Shown here: positions 38,688 through 48,187 of the stretch, piece after piece | How positions within the stretch are numbered: position 1 is the stretch's first letter | How the letters are laid out: each line of letters opens with the position of its first letter | Assembly (NCBI RefSeq): GCF_012927645.1 | Contig: NZ_JABBMT010000025.1 | Coordinates: forward strand, 1-56,000 | DNA length: 56,000 bases | Direction of reading: 5' to 3' | From: Pseudoalteromonas arctica | GTDB lineage: Bacteria > Pseudomonadota > Gammaproteobacteria > Enterobacterales > Alteromonadaceae | The notes under the pieces: generated by a model | What the model saw: the letters and a program-made list of their open reading frames with translations, nothing else | Told to the model about the DNA's origin: nothing | Databases searched by the model: none | Position numbers and translations under genes: made by a program

Positions 38688-39952
38688 TGTTCGGTAAAAT
38701 TATTGGTTGGATTGACGACCGTATCCCAATGACCCGTGTTTGGAACATGCATATTGCACAGTATCCAGCACCGAAAAACTTTAACTTCTGGTATTTCTTT
38801 GGCTCATTAGCCATGTTAGTACTAGTAAACCAAATTCTTACCGGCATTTGGTTAACGATGAACTTTGTTCCGTCTTCTGAGGGCGCATTCGCTTCAGTAG
38901 AATACATCATGCGTGATGTAGAATACGGCTGGTTACTACGTTATTTGCACTCAACAGGTGCGTCAGCGTTTTTCATCGTTGTATATATGCATATGTTCCG
39001 TGGCATGATCTACGGTTCTTACCAAAAACCACGTGAATTACTGTGGTTATTCGGTATGTTTATCTTCTTAGCGTTAATGGCTGAAGCGTTCATGGGTTAC
39101 TTATTACCATGGGGGCAAATGTCATTCTGGGGTGCACAGGTAATCATTTCACTATTCGGGGCTATTCCGGTTATTGGTGATGACTTAACACTTTGGATCC
39201 GTGGTGATTATGTAATATCAGGTGCAACGCTTAACCGCTTCTTTGCATTACATGTTATTGCTTTACCATTGGTTATCGTAATTTTAGTATTCTTACACAT
39301 TGTGGCACTGCACGAAGTGGGTTCAAATAACCCTGACGGTGTTGAGATCAAGCGTAAGAAAGGCTCTGTTGCTGAAGAAGATAAGCCTAAATTTAAATTC
39401 CATGAGTATTACACTGACAAGAAAGATATTGTTGATGCGATTCCGTTCCATCCTTATTACACAGTAAAAGATATTGTGGGTGTGGTTGGTTTCTTAATCC
39501 TGTTTTGTTGGGTGGTGTTCTTTATGCCTGCGATGAATGGTTTCTTCCTTGAAGGACCAAACTTTGAAGCGGCAAACCCACTTAAAACACCTGAACATAT
39601 TTTCCCTGTTTGGTACTTTACGCCATTCTATGCAATCTTACGTGCAATCCCAGATAAGTTAATTGGTGTTGCTGCGATGGGGGCATCGATTGTAGTGCTG
39701 GCGTTATTACCTTGGCTTGACCGTGGCACAGTGAAATCGGTTCGTTACCGTTGTGGCTTCCATAAATGGAATATCGCAGGTTTTGTTGTTACTTTTGTGC
39801 TTCTTGGTTGGGTGGGTGCAACTCCACAAACTGATATGAAGACGATAATTTCACAAATCTGTACTGTGACTTACTTTATGTTCTTCGTACTGTTGTTTGT
39901 ATACAGTAAGAATGAAAAAACTAAGCCATTGCCAGAGAGGTTAACGAAATGA
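38687..39952 (+). CDS. petB: ubiquinol-cytochrome c reductase cytochrome b
   Basis: Membrane core of the bc1 complex, carrying hemes bL and bH and both quinone sites. The 421-aa protein has about eight membrane helices, the heme-ligand histidine pairs (LRYLHSTGAS...VVYMHMFRG in helix B; FFALHVIALP...FLHIVALHE in helix D) and the PEW-type Qo motif replaced by the related P-V-W in EHIFPVWYFTPFYAILRA, a variant also seen in related bacteria. Overlaps petC by 4 bp. Confidence 0.97.
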   Translation: MFGKIIGWIDDRIPMTRVWNMHIAQYPAPKNFNFWYFFGSLAMLVLVNQILTGIWLTMNFVPSSEGAFASVEYIMRDVEYGWLLRYLHSTGASAFFIVVYMHMFRGMIYGSYQKPRELLWLFGMFIFLALMAEAFMGYLLPWGQMSFWGAQVIISLFGAIPVIGDDLTLWIRGDYVISGATLNRFFALHVIALPLVIVILVFLHIVALHEVGSNNPDGVEIKRKKGSVAEEDKPKFKFHEYYTDKKDIVDAIPFHPYYTVKDIVGVVGFLILFCWVVFFMPAMNGFFLEGPNFEAANPLKTPEHIFPVWYFTPFYAILRAIPDKLIGVAAMGASIVVLALLPWLDRGTVKSVRYRCGFHKWNIAGFVVTFVLLGWVGATPQTDMKTIISQICTVTYFMFFVLLFVYSKNEKTKPLPERLTK

Positions 39953-40692
39953 TGAAAAAGCTAATTATCGGTTTATTTGCTTTATCAATAAACGTATTGC
40001 CGGCAATGGCGGCAGGTCCATCGGTTCCATTAATGGAAGCTGGTAATGACCTAACTGATCAGCCTTCGTTGCAACGTGGTGCAAAGTTGTTCATGAACTA
40101 CTGTCTTGGTTGTCACCAAATGGAGTATCAGCGTTATGAGCGTACTTTCCGTGATATCGGTATTCCAAAAGAAGTTGGCCTTGAGCAGTTAATTTTTGAT
40201 GGTTCAAAAGTCGGTAGTCATATCACTAACGCAATTACTAAAGATGATGCAGCAAAATGGTTTGGTGCGGCTCCGCCGGATCTAACTCTAATTGCGCGTG
40301 TTAAATCTCCGGATTATATTTACACGTACTTAAAGTCATTTTATAAAGATGAATCTCGTCCGTTTGGCGTTAACAATATTGTTTTCCCATCGGTAGGTAT
40401 GCCTCACGTTCTACAAGAACTACAAGGTTTACCAACGCCTATTACTGAGGAAGTAGAAGAGCATGGTCACACTGTGACTAAAGTTATTCGTACTGAAACA
40501 GATGGGACTGGCGAAATGAGTGTGGACGAGTACGATCAAGCGGCTCGTGACTTAACTAACTTCCTTGAGTACGTGGGTGAACCTTCACGTCTTGAATCGG
40601 AAGCGTTAGGTATCAAGGTTATCGGATTCTTAATTATCCTATTTATCTTGGCATTCATGCTGAAGAAAGAATACTGGAGAGATGTTCATTAA
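39949..40692 (+). CDS. petC: ubiquinol-cytochrome c reductase cytochrome c1
   Basis: Heme c subunit that passes electrons from the Rieske protein to cytochrome c. The 247-aa precursor has a signal peptide (about 1-21), the heme motif CLGCH at 52-56, a distal methionine in VGMPHVLQEL and a C-terminal membrane anchor (about 222-240). ATG 39949 overlaps the petB TGA; ATG 39952 directly after is an equal alternative. A terminator follows. Confidence 0.97.
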   Translation: MMKKLIIGLFALSINVLPAMAAGPSVPLMEAGNDLTDQPSLQRGAKLFMNYCLGCHQMEYQRYERTFRDIGIPKEVGLEQLIFDGSKVGSHITNAITKDDAAKWFGAAPPDLTLIARVKSPDYIYTYLKSFYKDESRPFGVNNIVFPSVGMPHVLQELQGLPTPITEEVEEHGHTVTKVIRTETDGTGEMSVDEYDQAARDLTNFLEYVGEPSRLESEALGIKVIGFLIILFILAFMLKKEYWRDVH

Positions 40693-40719
40693 TTTTGAGC
40701 ATATTTAAAGGTAATTTTG

Positions 40720-40750
40720 CAATAGGGGCTCAAGCCCCTTTTGCTGTTTT
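40720..40750 (+). terminator. terminator between petC and sspA
   Basis: AGGGGCT, CA and AGCCCCT at 40724-40739 form a compact GC-rich stem, followed by TTTGCTGTTTTTG. The petABC-sspAB order is common in gammaproteobacteria, and partial read-through into sspA is likely. Confidence 0.75.
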
Positions 40751-40771
40751 TGTTATTTAATGGAGGTAGGC

Positions 40772-41398
40772 ATGGCCGTAGCTGCCAATAAGCGCCCTGT
40801 AATGACCCTTTTTTCTGGTGCTAACTGTATGTATAGCCACCAAGTACGCATTGTACTTGCTGAAAAAGGCGTAAGTGTAGATATTCACCTGGCTGAAAAG
40901 GACAACCTGCCAGAAGCACTTCATGAAATTAACCCTTACGGTACAGTGCCAACACTGATCGACCGTGAGCTTGGTTTATATCAGGCAAACATCATCATGG
41001 AATACCTTGATGAACGTTTTCCTCATCCTCCACTAATGCCTGTTTATCCGGTAATGCGTGGCCGTAGCCGTTTAATGATGCATCGTATCGATACGGATTG
41101 GTACAGCCTTGCTGCTAAAATTTATGCAAATGGTGCAGAGTCTGCACAAGCGCGTAAAGAGCTAACAGAAGCTTTACTGGCTGTTTCAGCCATCTTCACA
41201 GAAGCGCCATATTTTATGAGCGAAGAGTTTAGTTTAGTTGATTGTTACTTAGCACCATTATTATGGCGTTTACCAGAACTTGGTATTGAGCTAACTGGAG
41301 CCGGTTCTAAAGAGATGAAAGAGTATATGATCCGTTTATTTGAGCGTGAATCATTCCAAGCTTCTCTTACTGAAACTGAGCGCGAGATCCGTTTGTAA
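40772..41398 (+). CDS. sspA: stringent starvation protein A
   Basis: RNA-polymerase-associated protein with a glutathione-S-transferase fold that supports acid and starvation responses. ATG 40772 is chosen because GGAGG (40762-40766) lies 5 bases upstream; ATG 40760 would place that site inside the gene. The 208-aa product has the GST thioredoxin-like half (LFSGANCMYSHQVRIVLAEKG) and the PHPPLMPVYPVMRG loop conserved in SspA. Its stop overlaps sspB. Confidence 0.96.
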   Translation: MAVAANKRPVMTLFSGANCMYSHQVRIVLAEKGVSVDIHLAEKDNLPEALHEINPYGTVPTLIDRELGLYQANIIMEYLDERFPHPPLMPVYPVMRGRSRLMMHRIDTDWYSLAAKIYANGAESAQARKELTEALLAVSAIFTEAPYFMSEEFSLVDCYLAPLLWRLPELGIELTGAGSKEMKEYMIRLFERESFQASLTETEREIRL

Positions 41399-41838
41399 TG
41401 ACGCCTAATCGTCCTTATTTACTTCGTGCTTTCTTTGACTGGATTGTTGATAATCAGTGTACACCGCATTTAGTGGTTAATGCTGATTTCCCAGCCGTGC
41501 AAATACCAACACAGTTTGTTCAAGATGGACAAATTGTGTTGAATATTAGCCCATCAGCTGTCACACAATTCTCAATGGATAATCAGCAGTTGAGCTTTAA
41601 TGCCCGCTTTGGTGGCCAGCCAATGCAAGTATACGTGCCAATTGGTGCGGTACTTGCTATCTATGCCCGCGAAAACGGTGAAGGCACTGTGTTTACTGCA
41701 GATGAGTTTTTAGAAGATGAAGACGAGTTTGCAGCTGAGTTAGAAAGTGTTGATATCGCAGACGAATTATTACCTGACGAGCCAGCTCCTTCTAAGCCTG
41801 AAAAGAAAAAAGGCTCACACTTACGTGTTATTAAATAA
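41398..41838 (+). CDS. sspB: ClpXP adaptor protein SspB
   Basis: Delivers ssrA-tagged proteins to ClpXP. The 146-aa protein has the substrate-binding fold at about 5-110 (N-terminal RPYLLRAFFDWIVDNQCTPH) and an acidic flexible linker ending in the ClpX-binding tail KKGSHLRVIK. Translationally coupled to sspA by a one-base overlap. Confidence 0.97.
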   Translation: MTPNRPYLLRAFFDWIVDNQCTPHLVVNADFPAVQIPTQFVQDGQIVLNISPSAVTQFSMDNQQLSFNARFGGQPMQVYVPIGAVLAIYARENGEGTVFTADEFLEDEDEFAAELESVDIADELLPDEPAPSKPEKKKGSHLRVIK

Positions 41839-41854
41839 TATGTAATTGTTTGAT

Positions 41855-41882
41855 AAAAACCGCTGATCAAGCGGTTTTTTTA
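41855..41882 (+). terminator. rho-independent terminator of sspAB
   Basis: AAAAACCGC, a 7-nt loop and GCGGTTTTTTT form the hairpin and T-run 17 bp after sspB. Confidence 0.92.
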
Positions 41883-41984
41883 TGGCTGTATAAAAGCAGA
41901 CTGAAGGTCAAAGGTCAAAGGCGTTACGTAAACTAAGGGCTACGGGGTTGTCATGGGTGTTTTAATTCCTAGAACCTGATACCT

Positions 41985-42551
41985 TTACAAATATTCAAAC
42001 ACTTTAATAACGCGTTCTACACCCGATACATTACGAGCAACATCTACAGCAGTGTTTGCTTCAGCATCTGATACTAAGCCCATTAAAAACACCTCACCGT
42101 TTTCAGTCACTACCTTGATATTGTTACTGCTGATATTGTCAGTGGTGAGTAACTGCGTTTTTACTTTAGAGGTTAACCAAGAATCATGGGTCTGGGTGCT
42201 CATGCTAATGTTGGAGCCAATACGAATTTGGTTATGTATTTTGCGTATTGCAGGTAAGCCCTCAATCGTATGCTGAGCCTGGTCTTTCATTTCTTGAGTT
42301 GCAACCTGGCCTATTAACAATACAATGCCGTTAACGCTAATTACGCTGATATTGGCATGATCAGCAAGGCGAGACACATCGTTTATTGCGACCCCAGCTT
42401 TGATTTCGATATTGTTATCATCTATTTGTGAACCAATAGTACGACGATCATTCGCTGCAGTAACGGCACCGGCGGTACCTGCAACCACAGCCGCGGCGCA
42501 ACCTTGTAATAATAGTACCGTACTAATAACAATTAGAGATTGTTTCAACAT
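41985..42551 (-). CDS. dolP: outer-membrane lipoprotein DolP (YraP), dual BON domains
   Basis: Outer-membrane lipoprotein that binds anionic phospholipid at division sites and supports envelope integrity. The 188-aa precursor has a lipobox LLQGC with C18, then two BON domains (about 48-115 and 125-188) each with an NGIVLLIGQV or NGEVFLMGLV turn. Its ATG overlaps the diaA stop (TAATG), matching the diaA-dolP pair of E. coli. Confidence 0.95.
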   Translation of the reverse strand: MLKQSLIVISTVLLLQGCAAAVVAGTAGAVTAANDRRTIGSQIDDNNIEIKAGVAINDVSRLADHANISVISVNGIVLLIGQVATQEMKDQAQHTIEGLPAIRKIHNQIRIGSNISMSTQTHDSWLTSKVKTQLLTTDNISSNNIKVVTENGEVFLMGLVSDAEANTAVDVARNVSGVERVIKVFEYL

Positions 42552-43138
42552 TAATTTTCTTCCTGTGGGAATAGGGTCAAGTCGACGAGTTCACTCAAAC
42601 AATGAAGATTAACCAGGTGAGATTCAATGATGCGGCTCGGACGTTTTGACGGGACACGAATTTCGACATCATTGGCACCGAGTAAACCTACTAGTTCACC
42701 GCCGTCATCACCAATCATAACAATAACTTTCATGTCTTTGGTAAGTGCGGCTTCGACAGCAGATATGATGTTTTTTTCGTTGCCATTGATTGCTAAAACC
42801 AAGAGTAAGTCACCTCGTTGAGCAAACGCTCGTACTTGACGGGCAAAGGTTTCTTGGTCGTCACTTTGGTTACTTGAACCAAGATTGATATGTTCTTGTG
42901 ATAGCGCAATTGCCGGTAAACAAGGACGTTCAGTTTCGTAGTAGTTGATCAATACGCCTGCCATATGTTGAGCCAGCATGTGGCAGCTGGCAGTACCGCA
43001 ACAAATCAACTTATTACCATTGATTAGGCTTTGCGCTATAGTAAATGCAGCGGCTTCTAAGGCGCTTGGGAGTACTTCACCGGCGGCTATTTGCACCTGA
43101 ATGCTTTCTGTAAAAATCTCTTTTATAGTATCTTGCAT
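42551..43138 (-). CDS. diaA: DnaA initiator-associating SIS-domain protein DiaA
   Basis: SIS-fold protein related to phosphoheptose isomerase GmhA that binds DnaA and promotes timely initiation at oriC. The 195-aa length and the SIS core (CCGTASCHMLAQHMAGVLIN, about 46-65) fit. It lies in the lpoA-yraN-diaA-dolP string, which argues for DiaA over GmhA. Confidence 0.93.
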   Translation of the reverse strand: MQDTIKEIFTESIQVQIAAGEVLPSALEAAAFTIAQSLINGNKLICCGTASCHMLAQHMAGVLINYYETERPCLPAIALSQEHINLGSSNQSDDQETFARQVRAFAQRGDLLLVLAINGNEKNIISAVEAALTKDMKVIVMIGDDGGELVGLLGANDVEIRVPSKRPSRIIESHLVNLHCLSELVDLTLFPQEEN

Positions 43139-43139
43139 A

Positions 43140-43511
43140 TTAAAATACGTTTTTTATCCAATTAAGTTGTTGCGATGTGTCGCCAGTTATTGCGACAAAG
43201 TCGATTCTTATTGCTTGATCACTAAGCTTTTTCGTTGCTAAATAATGGTAAATAGAGCGTTTTAAACGTTCTTGCTTTTGTTTACCTAAAGCGTGGATTG
43301 CTCCACCTTTAACATAGCTACTGCGAAATTTCACTTCCACAAACACTAGCGTGTTGCCATCGCGCATTATTACATCTAGCTCCCCGTAGGGGCAGTTATA
43401 GTTACGCTCTATTGGTATTAACCCTTGCGTCACTAAGTATTTTTGCGCTTGTAGCTCGTAATACTGGCCTTTCTCTCGGCTATTTTGCCACAGTTGTTTA
43501 AACCACGACAT
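43140..43511 (-). CDS. yraN: YraN-family (UPF0102) nuclease-fold protein
   Basis: Small protein with a restriction-endonuclease-like fold; biological role not settled. The 123-aa product has G-x-x-Y-E-x-x-A near the N-terminus, and the catalytic-type pattern PYGELDVIMRDGNTLVFVEVKFR (about 42-64) with E, D and E-x-K. ATG 43511 has AAGGA upstream at good spacing; GTG 43514 is less likely. Confidence 0.93.
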   Translation of the reverse strand: MSWFKQLWQNSREKGQYYELQAQKYLVTQGLIPIERNYNCPYGELDVIMRDGNTLVFVEVKFRSSYVKGGAIHALGKQKQERLKRSIYHYLATKKLSDQAIRIDFVAITGDTSQQLNWIKNVF

Positions 43512-43541
43512 CACAACATCCTTGTTTTATATTGCTTTTAG

Positions 43542-45419
43542 CTACTCACTGTATGAACGGTGGGTAGCTGATTGCATAAATAATGGTAACGGCGCTGATG
43601 TTGCTAGCTGCACCGCTTGGATTTGTCTATTTTTGTATTGCGCCCAATTAAGTTGGCGATTAATTTGCCCATCACTGGTAATACTCAATTGACCGGTTAA
43701 GCCATTAAATCGCTTACCCGGGAGTATGCTCAATTGTGTGATATTACTTAGCATAGCAACTGAATCATAGGCCATCGCAAATAAACGCTGGCTTATATCA
43801 GCTTGCTCTGGCCACAGCGAATTATATTGCTGGCGTAAAGCATGATCTTTTATTTGCCCACTAAGCATCCATGGTAACTCGGTAAAATACAAACCATCGA
43901 GATCGCCTTTATCGGTACTATCAATTTGTTTACTGTGACTTTTCGAACTGGCATACAGTGGAATACGATCAGCAAAGGTACTTACATTTACATCTAAATA
44001 AGGTTTAATCAAGCGAGTTTCAATCGCATCACCAAGAATATAAATAACATCAATATCACGACGAGAGCGGGTTTCACTCTCCACTTCTTGTTTAAATAAT
44101 GACTTAACGGTCGCTATACGTTCTTTTGATTTATCAACTTCTAACAAGTTAACAATGGTTGTGGGCATATCTTTTTTATCATTATAAAGCCCCACTTCTG
44201 GTGTGGTTTCACTATAGCGTTGCCATTGTCGGTTGAAAAAATCCACTAAACGCTGACCTGAACTGCTATTTGGTGCCAGCAGCATAGGTTTTTGATAACC
44301 AGCCGTTAAAAAGTGCTCAAGTGCTTGCTGTACTTCGTGCTCCGGATTAAGCGCAAAGAAGTAATGCTGAGGAGACTGGCGTTCACCATCAAAGGTATTT
44401 AAGTGCAAAACTGGGTAATCTTGTAATGCTTTGCTAGTAACTAGCTTATCTATACTCGCTTTGAGTAACGGCCCAATTATAAAGTCAGGATTAATTTTGA
44501 GCAGTTTTTCAGAAAGCTCAGCAGAACTAAGCATTTCATCAATAAAAATGGTTTCAGCAATAGATGTGCTATCTAGTGCCGCTAATACGCCAGCTTTCAA
44601 GGAATCACCTAAGCGTTCATTAGCACCTGATTGGGGTAATAAAACAACTAAGCGCTCAATATTCAGTGGTTCAGCAGCAATTAACTCAGCGGATTTTTTT
44701 GGCAACACGGCGATCGCTGGATGGCCAGGGTAACGGCGTTGCCAATTATTAATTGCTTGATCAAGCTCAACTGGAGCACCTAAGTATACTTGGTGATAAA
44801 GTGCTAAGTTTACCCAGCCTTGTTGTACCACAGAGCCGCGATTAAAGCGCTCCAAAGCATACGATGATAATTGTTGTAAATTTTGCCACAGGTCTTTGTT
44901 GAGCTGTGGAATTGTTAAGTTGTTTTTACTGGCGGTTTCAGAGGCACGAAGAAAATAGGTCATGGCCTCTTTAGGCAAATTTTGTGATGCATATACACTG
45001 GCGGTTAAATATTGATGCCAAGCAAAATGCTCAGCTTGAGTAAGCTGATGATTTAAAGTAGCTAACATTTCGAGCGCTAAGCTGTTTTTGCCTTGTTGTT
45101 TTTGCGCAAATGCGATGTAAAGTTTGTTTTGAATTTGATCAACGCTGGGAGTTTGTTCAAGGTCAGTGCATATTTGCTCTAATAATGGCCAGCGCTGCTC
45201 TGTAATTGCAGCATCGCGTGCGCTATAAAGTAGCTGAATTTTATCTGCACCTTGGCGATTTAAGGCAAGTTGGTACATTGAGCGTGCATCAGTTGCTTGA
45301 ATTTGTGCAGAACTATTCGCTGAACTAAGGTTTTCACTGGTTTTAGTCGGTTTTTCGGTTGTACTACAGGCCGATAACCCTGACAATATGATTAATAGAC
45401 TAACAAGTTTAAGTCGCAC
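43542..45419 (-). CDS. lpoA: penicillin-binding protein activator LpoA
   Basis: Outer-membrane lipoprotein that activates PBP1A for peptidoglycan synthesis. The 625-aa precursor has a lipobox LSAC with C18, an N-terminal TPR-like domain (about 50-245) and a C-terminal periplasmic-binding-protein-like domain (about 255-600) with VVLLPQSGANERLGDSLKAG as entry strand. Divergent from rsmI, the conserved arrangement. Confidence 0.95.
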   Translation of the reverse strand: MRLKLVSLLIILSGLSACSTTEKPTKTSENLSSANSSAQIQATDARSMYQLALNRQGADKIQLLYSARDAAITEQRWPLLEQICTDLEQTPSVDQIQNKLYIAFAQKQQGKNSLALEMLATLNHQLTQAEHFAWHQYLTASVYASQNLPKEAMTYFLRASETASKNNLTIPQLNKDLWQNLQQLSSYALERFNRGSVVQQGWVNLALYHQVYLGAPVELDQAINNWQRRYPGHPAIAVLPKKSAELIAAEPLNIERLVVLLPQSGANERLGDSLKAGVLAALDSTSIAETIFIDEMLSSAELSEKLLKINPDFIIGPLLKASIDKLVTSKALQDYPVLHLNTFDGERQSPQHYFFALNPEHEVQQALEHFLTAGYQKPMLLAPNSSSGQRLVDFFNRQWQRYSETTPEVGLYNDKKDMPTTIVNLLEVDKSKERIATVKSLFKQEVESETRSRRDIDVIYILGDAIETRLIKPYLDVNVSTFADRIPLYASSKSHSKQIDSTDKGDLDGLYFTELPWMLSGQIKDHALRQQYNSLWPEQADISQRLFAMAYDSVAMLSNITQLSILPGKRFNGLTGQLSITSDGQINRQLNWAQYKNRQIQAVQLATSAPLPLFMQSATHRSYSE

Positions 45420-45480
45420 AATGATTTCCCAATACGTTAACGCGATTTGCTTATATTACTGACTGACGCAGGAGACCTCA

Positions 45481-46338
45481 ATGTTAAATGAGGAGAATTC
45501 AGATAAAATCGGCACTCTTTACATTGTTGCTACCCCAATTGGCAATTTTGACGACTTAAGTCAGCGCGCAATAGCGACACTATCTCAAGTTGACTTAATC
45601 GCTGCTGAAGACACGCGCCATACCGGTAAGTTGCTAAGTCACTTTGGTATTAAAGCTAAAACTTTTGCTTTGCACGACCATAATGAAAAGCAAAAAGCGC
45701 AGCAAATTATCGATCAACTTAATCAAGGGTTAAATATTGCATTAGTTTCTGATGCAGGCACACCCCTGATCAGCGATCCTGGCTATGCGGTGGTTAACTT
45801 ATGTCGTGAGCAGGGCGCAAGTGTAACACCCATACCAGGAGCATGTGCTGCTATTACGGCGGTATGTTGCTCTGGGTTGCCTACTGACCGTTTTCAATTT
45901 ATTGGTTTTACGCCTGCTAAAAGTAAAGCGCGCCAAGACTTTTTTATAGATGCGGTGAGTTCCAATATAACCAGCATTATGTACGAAAGTACCCATCGCA
46001 TCATGGCAAGTTTAGATGACTTGGAGATAGCGCTTGGTAGTGAGCAACACGTGGTGTTTGCCAAAGAGTTGACCAAAACCTTTGAAACATTTTTTAATGG
46101 CACCGTCAGTGAGCTTAAACAGTTTTTAACCGCCGATCCAACCAAACAGCGCGGCGAAATAGTGCTAATGTTGCCTGGTAATCCAAAGCAGGTTGATAAT
46201 ATTCCCCCAGAAGCACGTAAAATGTTGGCGTTACTTGAGAATGAAATGCCAATGAAAAAAGCGTGTGGGGTAGTAGCCGATTACTTCGGTACGAAGAAAA
46301 ACGCGTTGTATAAAACAATTATTGAAGAAAAACAGTAA
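45481..46338 (+). CDS. rsmI: 16S rRNA (cytidine-2'-O)-methyltransferase RsmI
   Basis: Methylates the ribose of C1402 in the 30S decoding centre using SAM. The 285-aa SAM-dependent tetrapyrrole-methylase-fold protein has LYIVATPIGNFDDLSQRA (14-31), AAEDTRHTGKLL (41-52), LVSDAGTPLISDPGY (about 88-102) and PIPGACA (about 118-124), all diagnostic. GGAGACCTCA precedes ATG 45481. Confidence 0.97.
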   Translation: MLNEENSDKIGTLYIVATPIGNFDDLSQRAIATLSQVDLIAAEDTRHTGKLLSHFGIKAKTFALHDHNEKQKAQQIIDQLNQGLNIALVSDAGTPLISDPGYAVVNLCREQGASVTPIPGACAAITAVCCSGLPTDRFQFIGFTPAKSKARQDFFIDAVSSNITSIMYESTHRIMASLDDLEIALGSEQHVVFAKELTKTFETFFNGTVSELKQFLTADPTKQRGEIVLMLPGNPKQVDNIPPEARKMLALLENEMPMKKACGVVADYFGTKKNALYKTIIEEKQ

Positions 46339-46368
46339 ATGTTTACTGCGTAGTGCGGTGCTCTCATG

Positions 46369-46374
46369 TATACT
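46369..46374 (+). promoter_or_regulatory. candidate rnpB -10 box
   Basis: TATACT at 46369-46374, followed by a GC-rich discriminator (GCGCGCC), sits 7-8 bases before the expected 5' end of RNase P RNA. No clear -35 is seen at 16-18 bp. Confidence 0.55.
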
Positions 46375-46381
46375 GCGCGCC

Positions 46382-46743
<362 letters not shown>

Positions 46744-46745
46744 AC

Positions 46746-46785
46746 TCAAGCGTAAGCATCTGATTTATTAGGTGCTTACGCTTGA
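46746..46785. other. 13-bp perfect hairpin at the rnpB / island border
   Basis: TCAAGCGTAAGCA (46746-46758), a 14-nt loop and TGCTTACGCTTGA (46773-46785) make a long perfect stem right after the RNase P RNA. It looks like a terminator stem but no T-run follows; the next bases are ACCACTAATC. It may be the native terminator cut by an insertion, or part of an attachment site. Confidence 0.6.
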
Positions 46786-46873
46786 ACCACTAATCTCATG
46801 GCACAAAATTTCAAAAGTGTGCCAAATAGTGTGCCAAATAAACTCAATACGTTACTTACACATAGGTAACTTA

Positions 46874-47287
46874 ATGAGACATATCAAACTCCCCGAACAC
46901 CTCATACTACGAAAAGAACGTTACTATTTCCGTTATGTTTTCCCTCGTAAATTTATCGGCTCCGATATACGTATTTCACTTAAAATCAAACACCTTCATC
47001 ATGCTTTAAACTTCTTTGAATTAATCAAACCCGAATTAGATAAATTAAAAATACTTGCGAGTGATCGACACAATATAGATACTGAAACTTTAATCACTCA
47101 AGCAAAACGTATCTTAATTCATATGAAGCAAAAATTTACCCATGAGCTAAGCAAAAAAATAATAGCAAAAGAAGAACAACGTTATGCTTCAACGGCACAC
47201 TCTATAAATGGCATTAAAGCAAAGTCGTTAAATAATCACTCAGCTACACTAATAAAGCTCTCTGCAGTATTTACTATGAAGAATTAA
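46874..47287 (+). pseudogene. N-terminal remnant of a tyrosine integrase
   Basis: ATG 46874, with AGGTAA 8 bases upstream, opens a 137-residue frame beginning MRHIKLPEHLILRKERYYFR, which resembles the N-terminal arm and SAM-like region of phage and island integrases (Y-Y-F-R-Y-V-F-P-R-K). The frame ends before any catalytic domain, and the R, H-x-x-R and Y residues of the catalytic part are not found downstream. Position directly behind rnpB and the twin GTGTGCCAAAT motifs just before it (46818-46840) fit an integrase at an island end. I judge it an inactive fragment; a short real protein is possible. Confidence 0.65.
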
Positions 47288-47341
47288 AGAACATAGCTAC
47301 ACTGCCGATATGATAGTACAAATAACGCACAAGGAACTAGT

Positions 47342-48064
47342 GTGAAAGTTAATTCACATGATACTAATAGTATGCAATATGCTTTATCGAGCAGCTCTAA
47401 AAAGCATGAGATAAAGCGAGTACATGGAGAAGATAAGCTTAATAATGAGCTCAAAAAGCTAGCTGATGATGTTTATCATAAGGAAACTTCTGATACGACG
47501 AGTCCAACCTACTCAAAACCTTTAGTGATGGAATCTAGAGAAATAGATTTATCTAAAAGTGTTGATGAAGCAATGTATGAGCTTGCTGTTGCGACTGGTG
47601 AGCTATATATGCCAGGCGGAAGTGTACCAAAAGCAGTTGAAAAAATGCTGTCTCCTTATGATTCAATGATGTCTAATATTATAAAAGAGCAACCTTCCTT
47701 GGAGCATCAAAGTTGGGGGATTGCTATTAATCGCTCTGGTGAGCTAGAAGCAATTGGCTCTATTAGTGACGATGAAAAAGCGTTTCTTGACGAGAAGCTA
47801 AACAATAATAAAGAATTGGTCGCAGCGGTTAATGAGTTTAAGTCCAGTTATTTAGAGTTCATTGGTGCTGAATATCGTGGTTATGGCCAATATGAAGTCG
47901 ATGAAAGTAATTTCTCTGAGGTTTTTGATTTTAGACAAGTGCTTGAAAGCTCAAAAAGCGACGAAGCATTTAAGAAAACGTGGAATTACGAGACAAACTG
48001 GCTTAAGTTAAATGACAACCTGTTATCGCAGTTAGAAAGTAATGCTCCCAAACATAAAATGTAA
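47342..48064 (+). CDS. hypothetical protein, 240 aa
   Basis: GTG 47342 has AAGGA 7 bases upstream. The product is acidic and soluble, with no signal peptide or membrane helix. The first 70 residues are polar and probably unstructured (serine-, lysine- and asparagine-rich); residues 70-235 look globular and mostly helical, with the stretch SWGIAINRSGELEAIGSISD (about 125-144) as a likely beta hairpin. I recognise no family. It lies in the island behind rnpB, convergent with the primase-helicase gene. Codon use is AT-rich like its surroundings. Confidence 0.7.
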   Translation: MKVNSHDTNSMQYALSSSSKKHEIKRVHGEDKLNNELKKLADDVYHKETSDTTSPTYSKPLVMESREIDLSKSVDEAMYELAVATGELYMPGGSVPKAVEKMLSPYDSMMSNIIKEQPSLEHQSWGIAINRSGELEAIGSISDDEKAFLDEKLNNNKELVAAVNEFKSSYLEFIGAEYRGYGQYEVDESNFSEVFDFRQVLESSKSDEAFKKTWNYETNWLKLNDNLLSQLESNAPKHKM

Positions 48065-48187
48065 AAATGGGCAGTTACACAGAATCCGTTACAGGCTCAC
48101 GCGGTGAACTTTACGACACCTATTATTTTCTTTAAATACTTTATTCGCCATTCAGTTCTATTATTATTGCTTTAAGTAACTGCTCCG
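48065..48187. other. convergent gap, island
   Basis: 123 bp between the 240-aa gene and the primase-helicase stop. A short frame (ATG 48067, 22 residues, ending GELYDTYYFL) is present but without a ribosome-binding site; it could be the tail of a lost gene. No strong terminator is visible. Confidence 0.35.

Noticed and set aside
48067..48135. 22-residue frame ending GELYDTYYFL as an integrase tail
   Set aside because: Too short and without a catalytic tyrosine context that I can verify.
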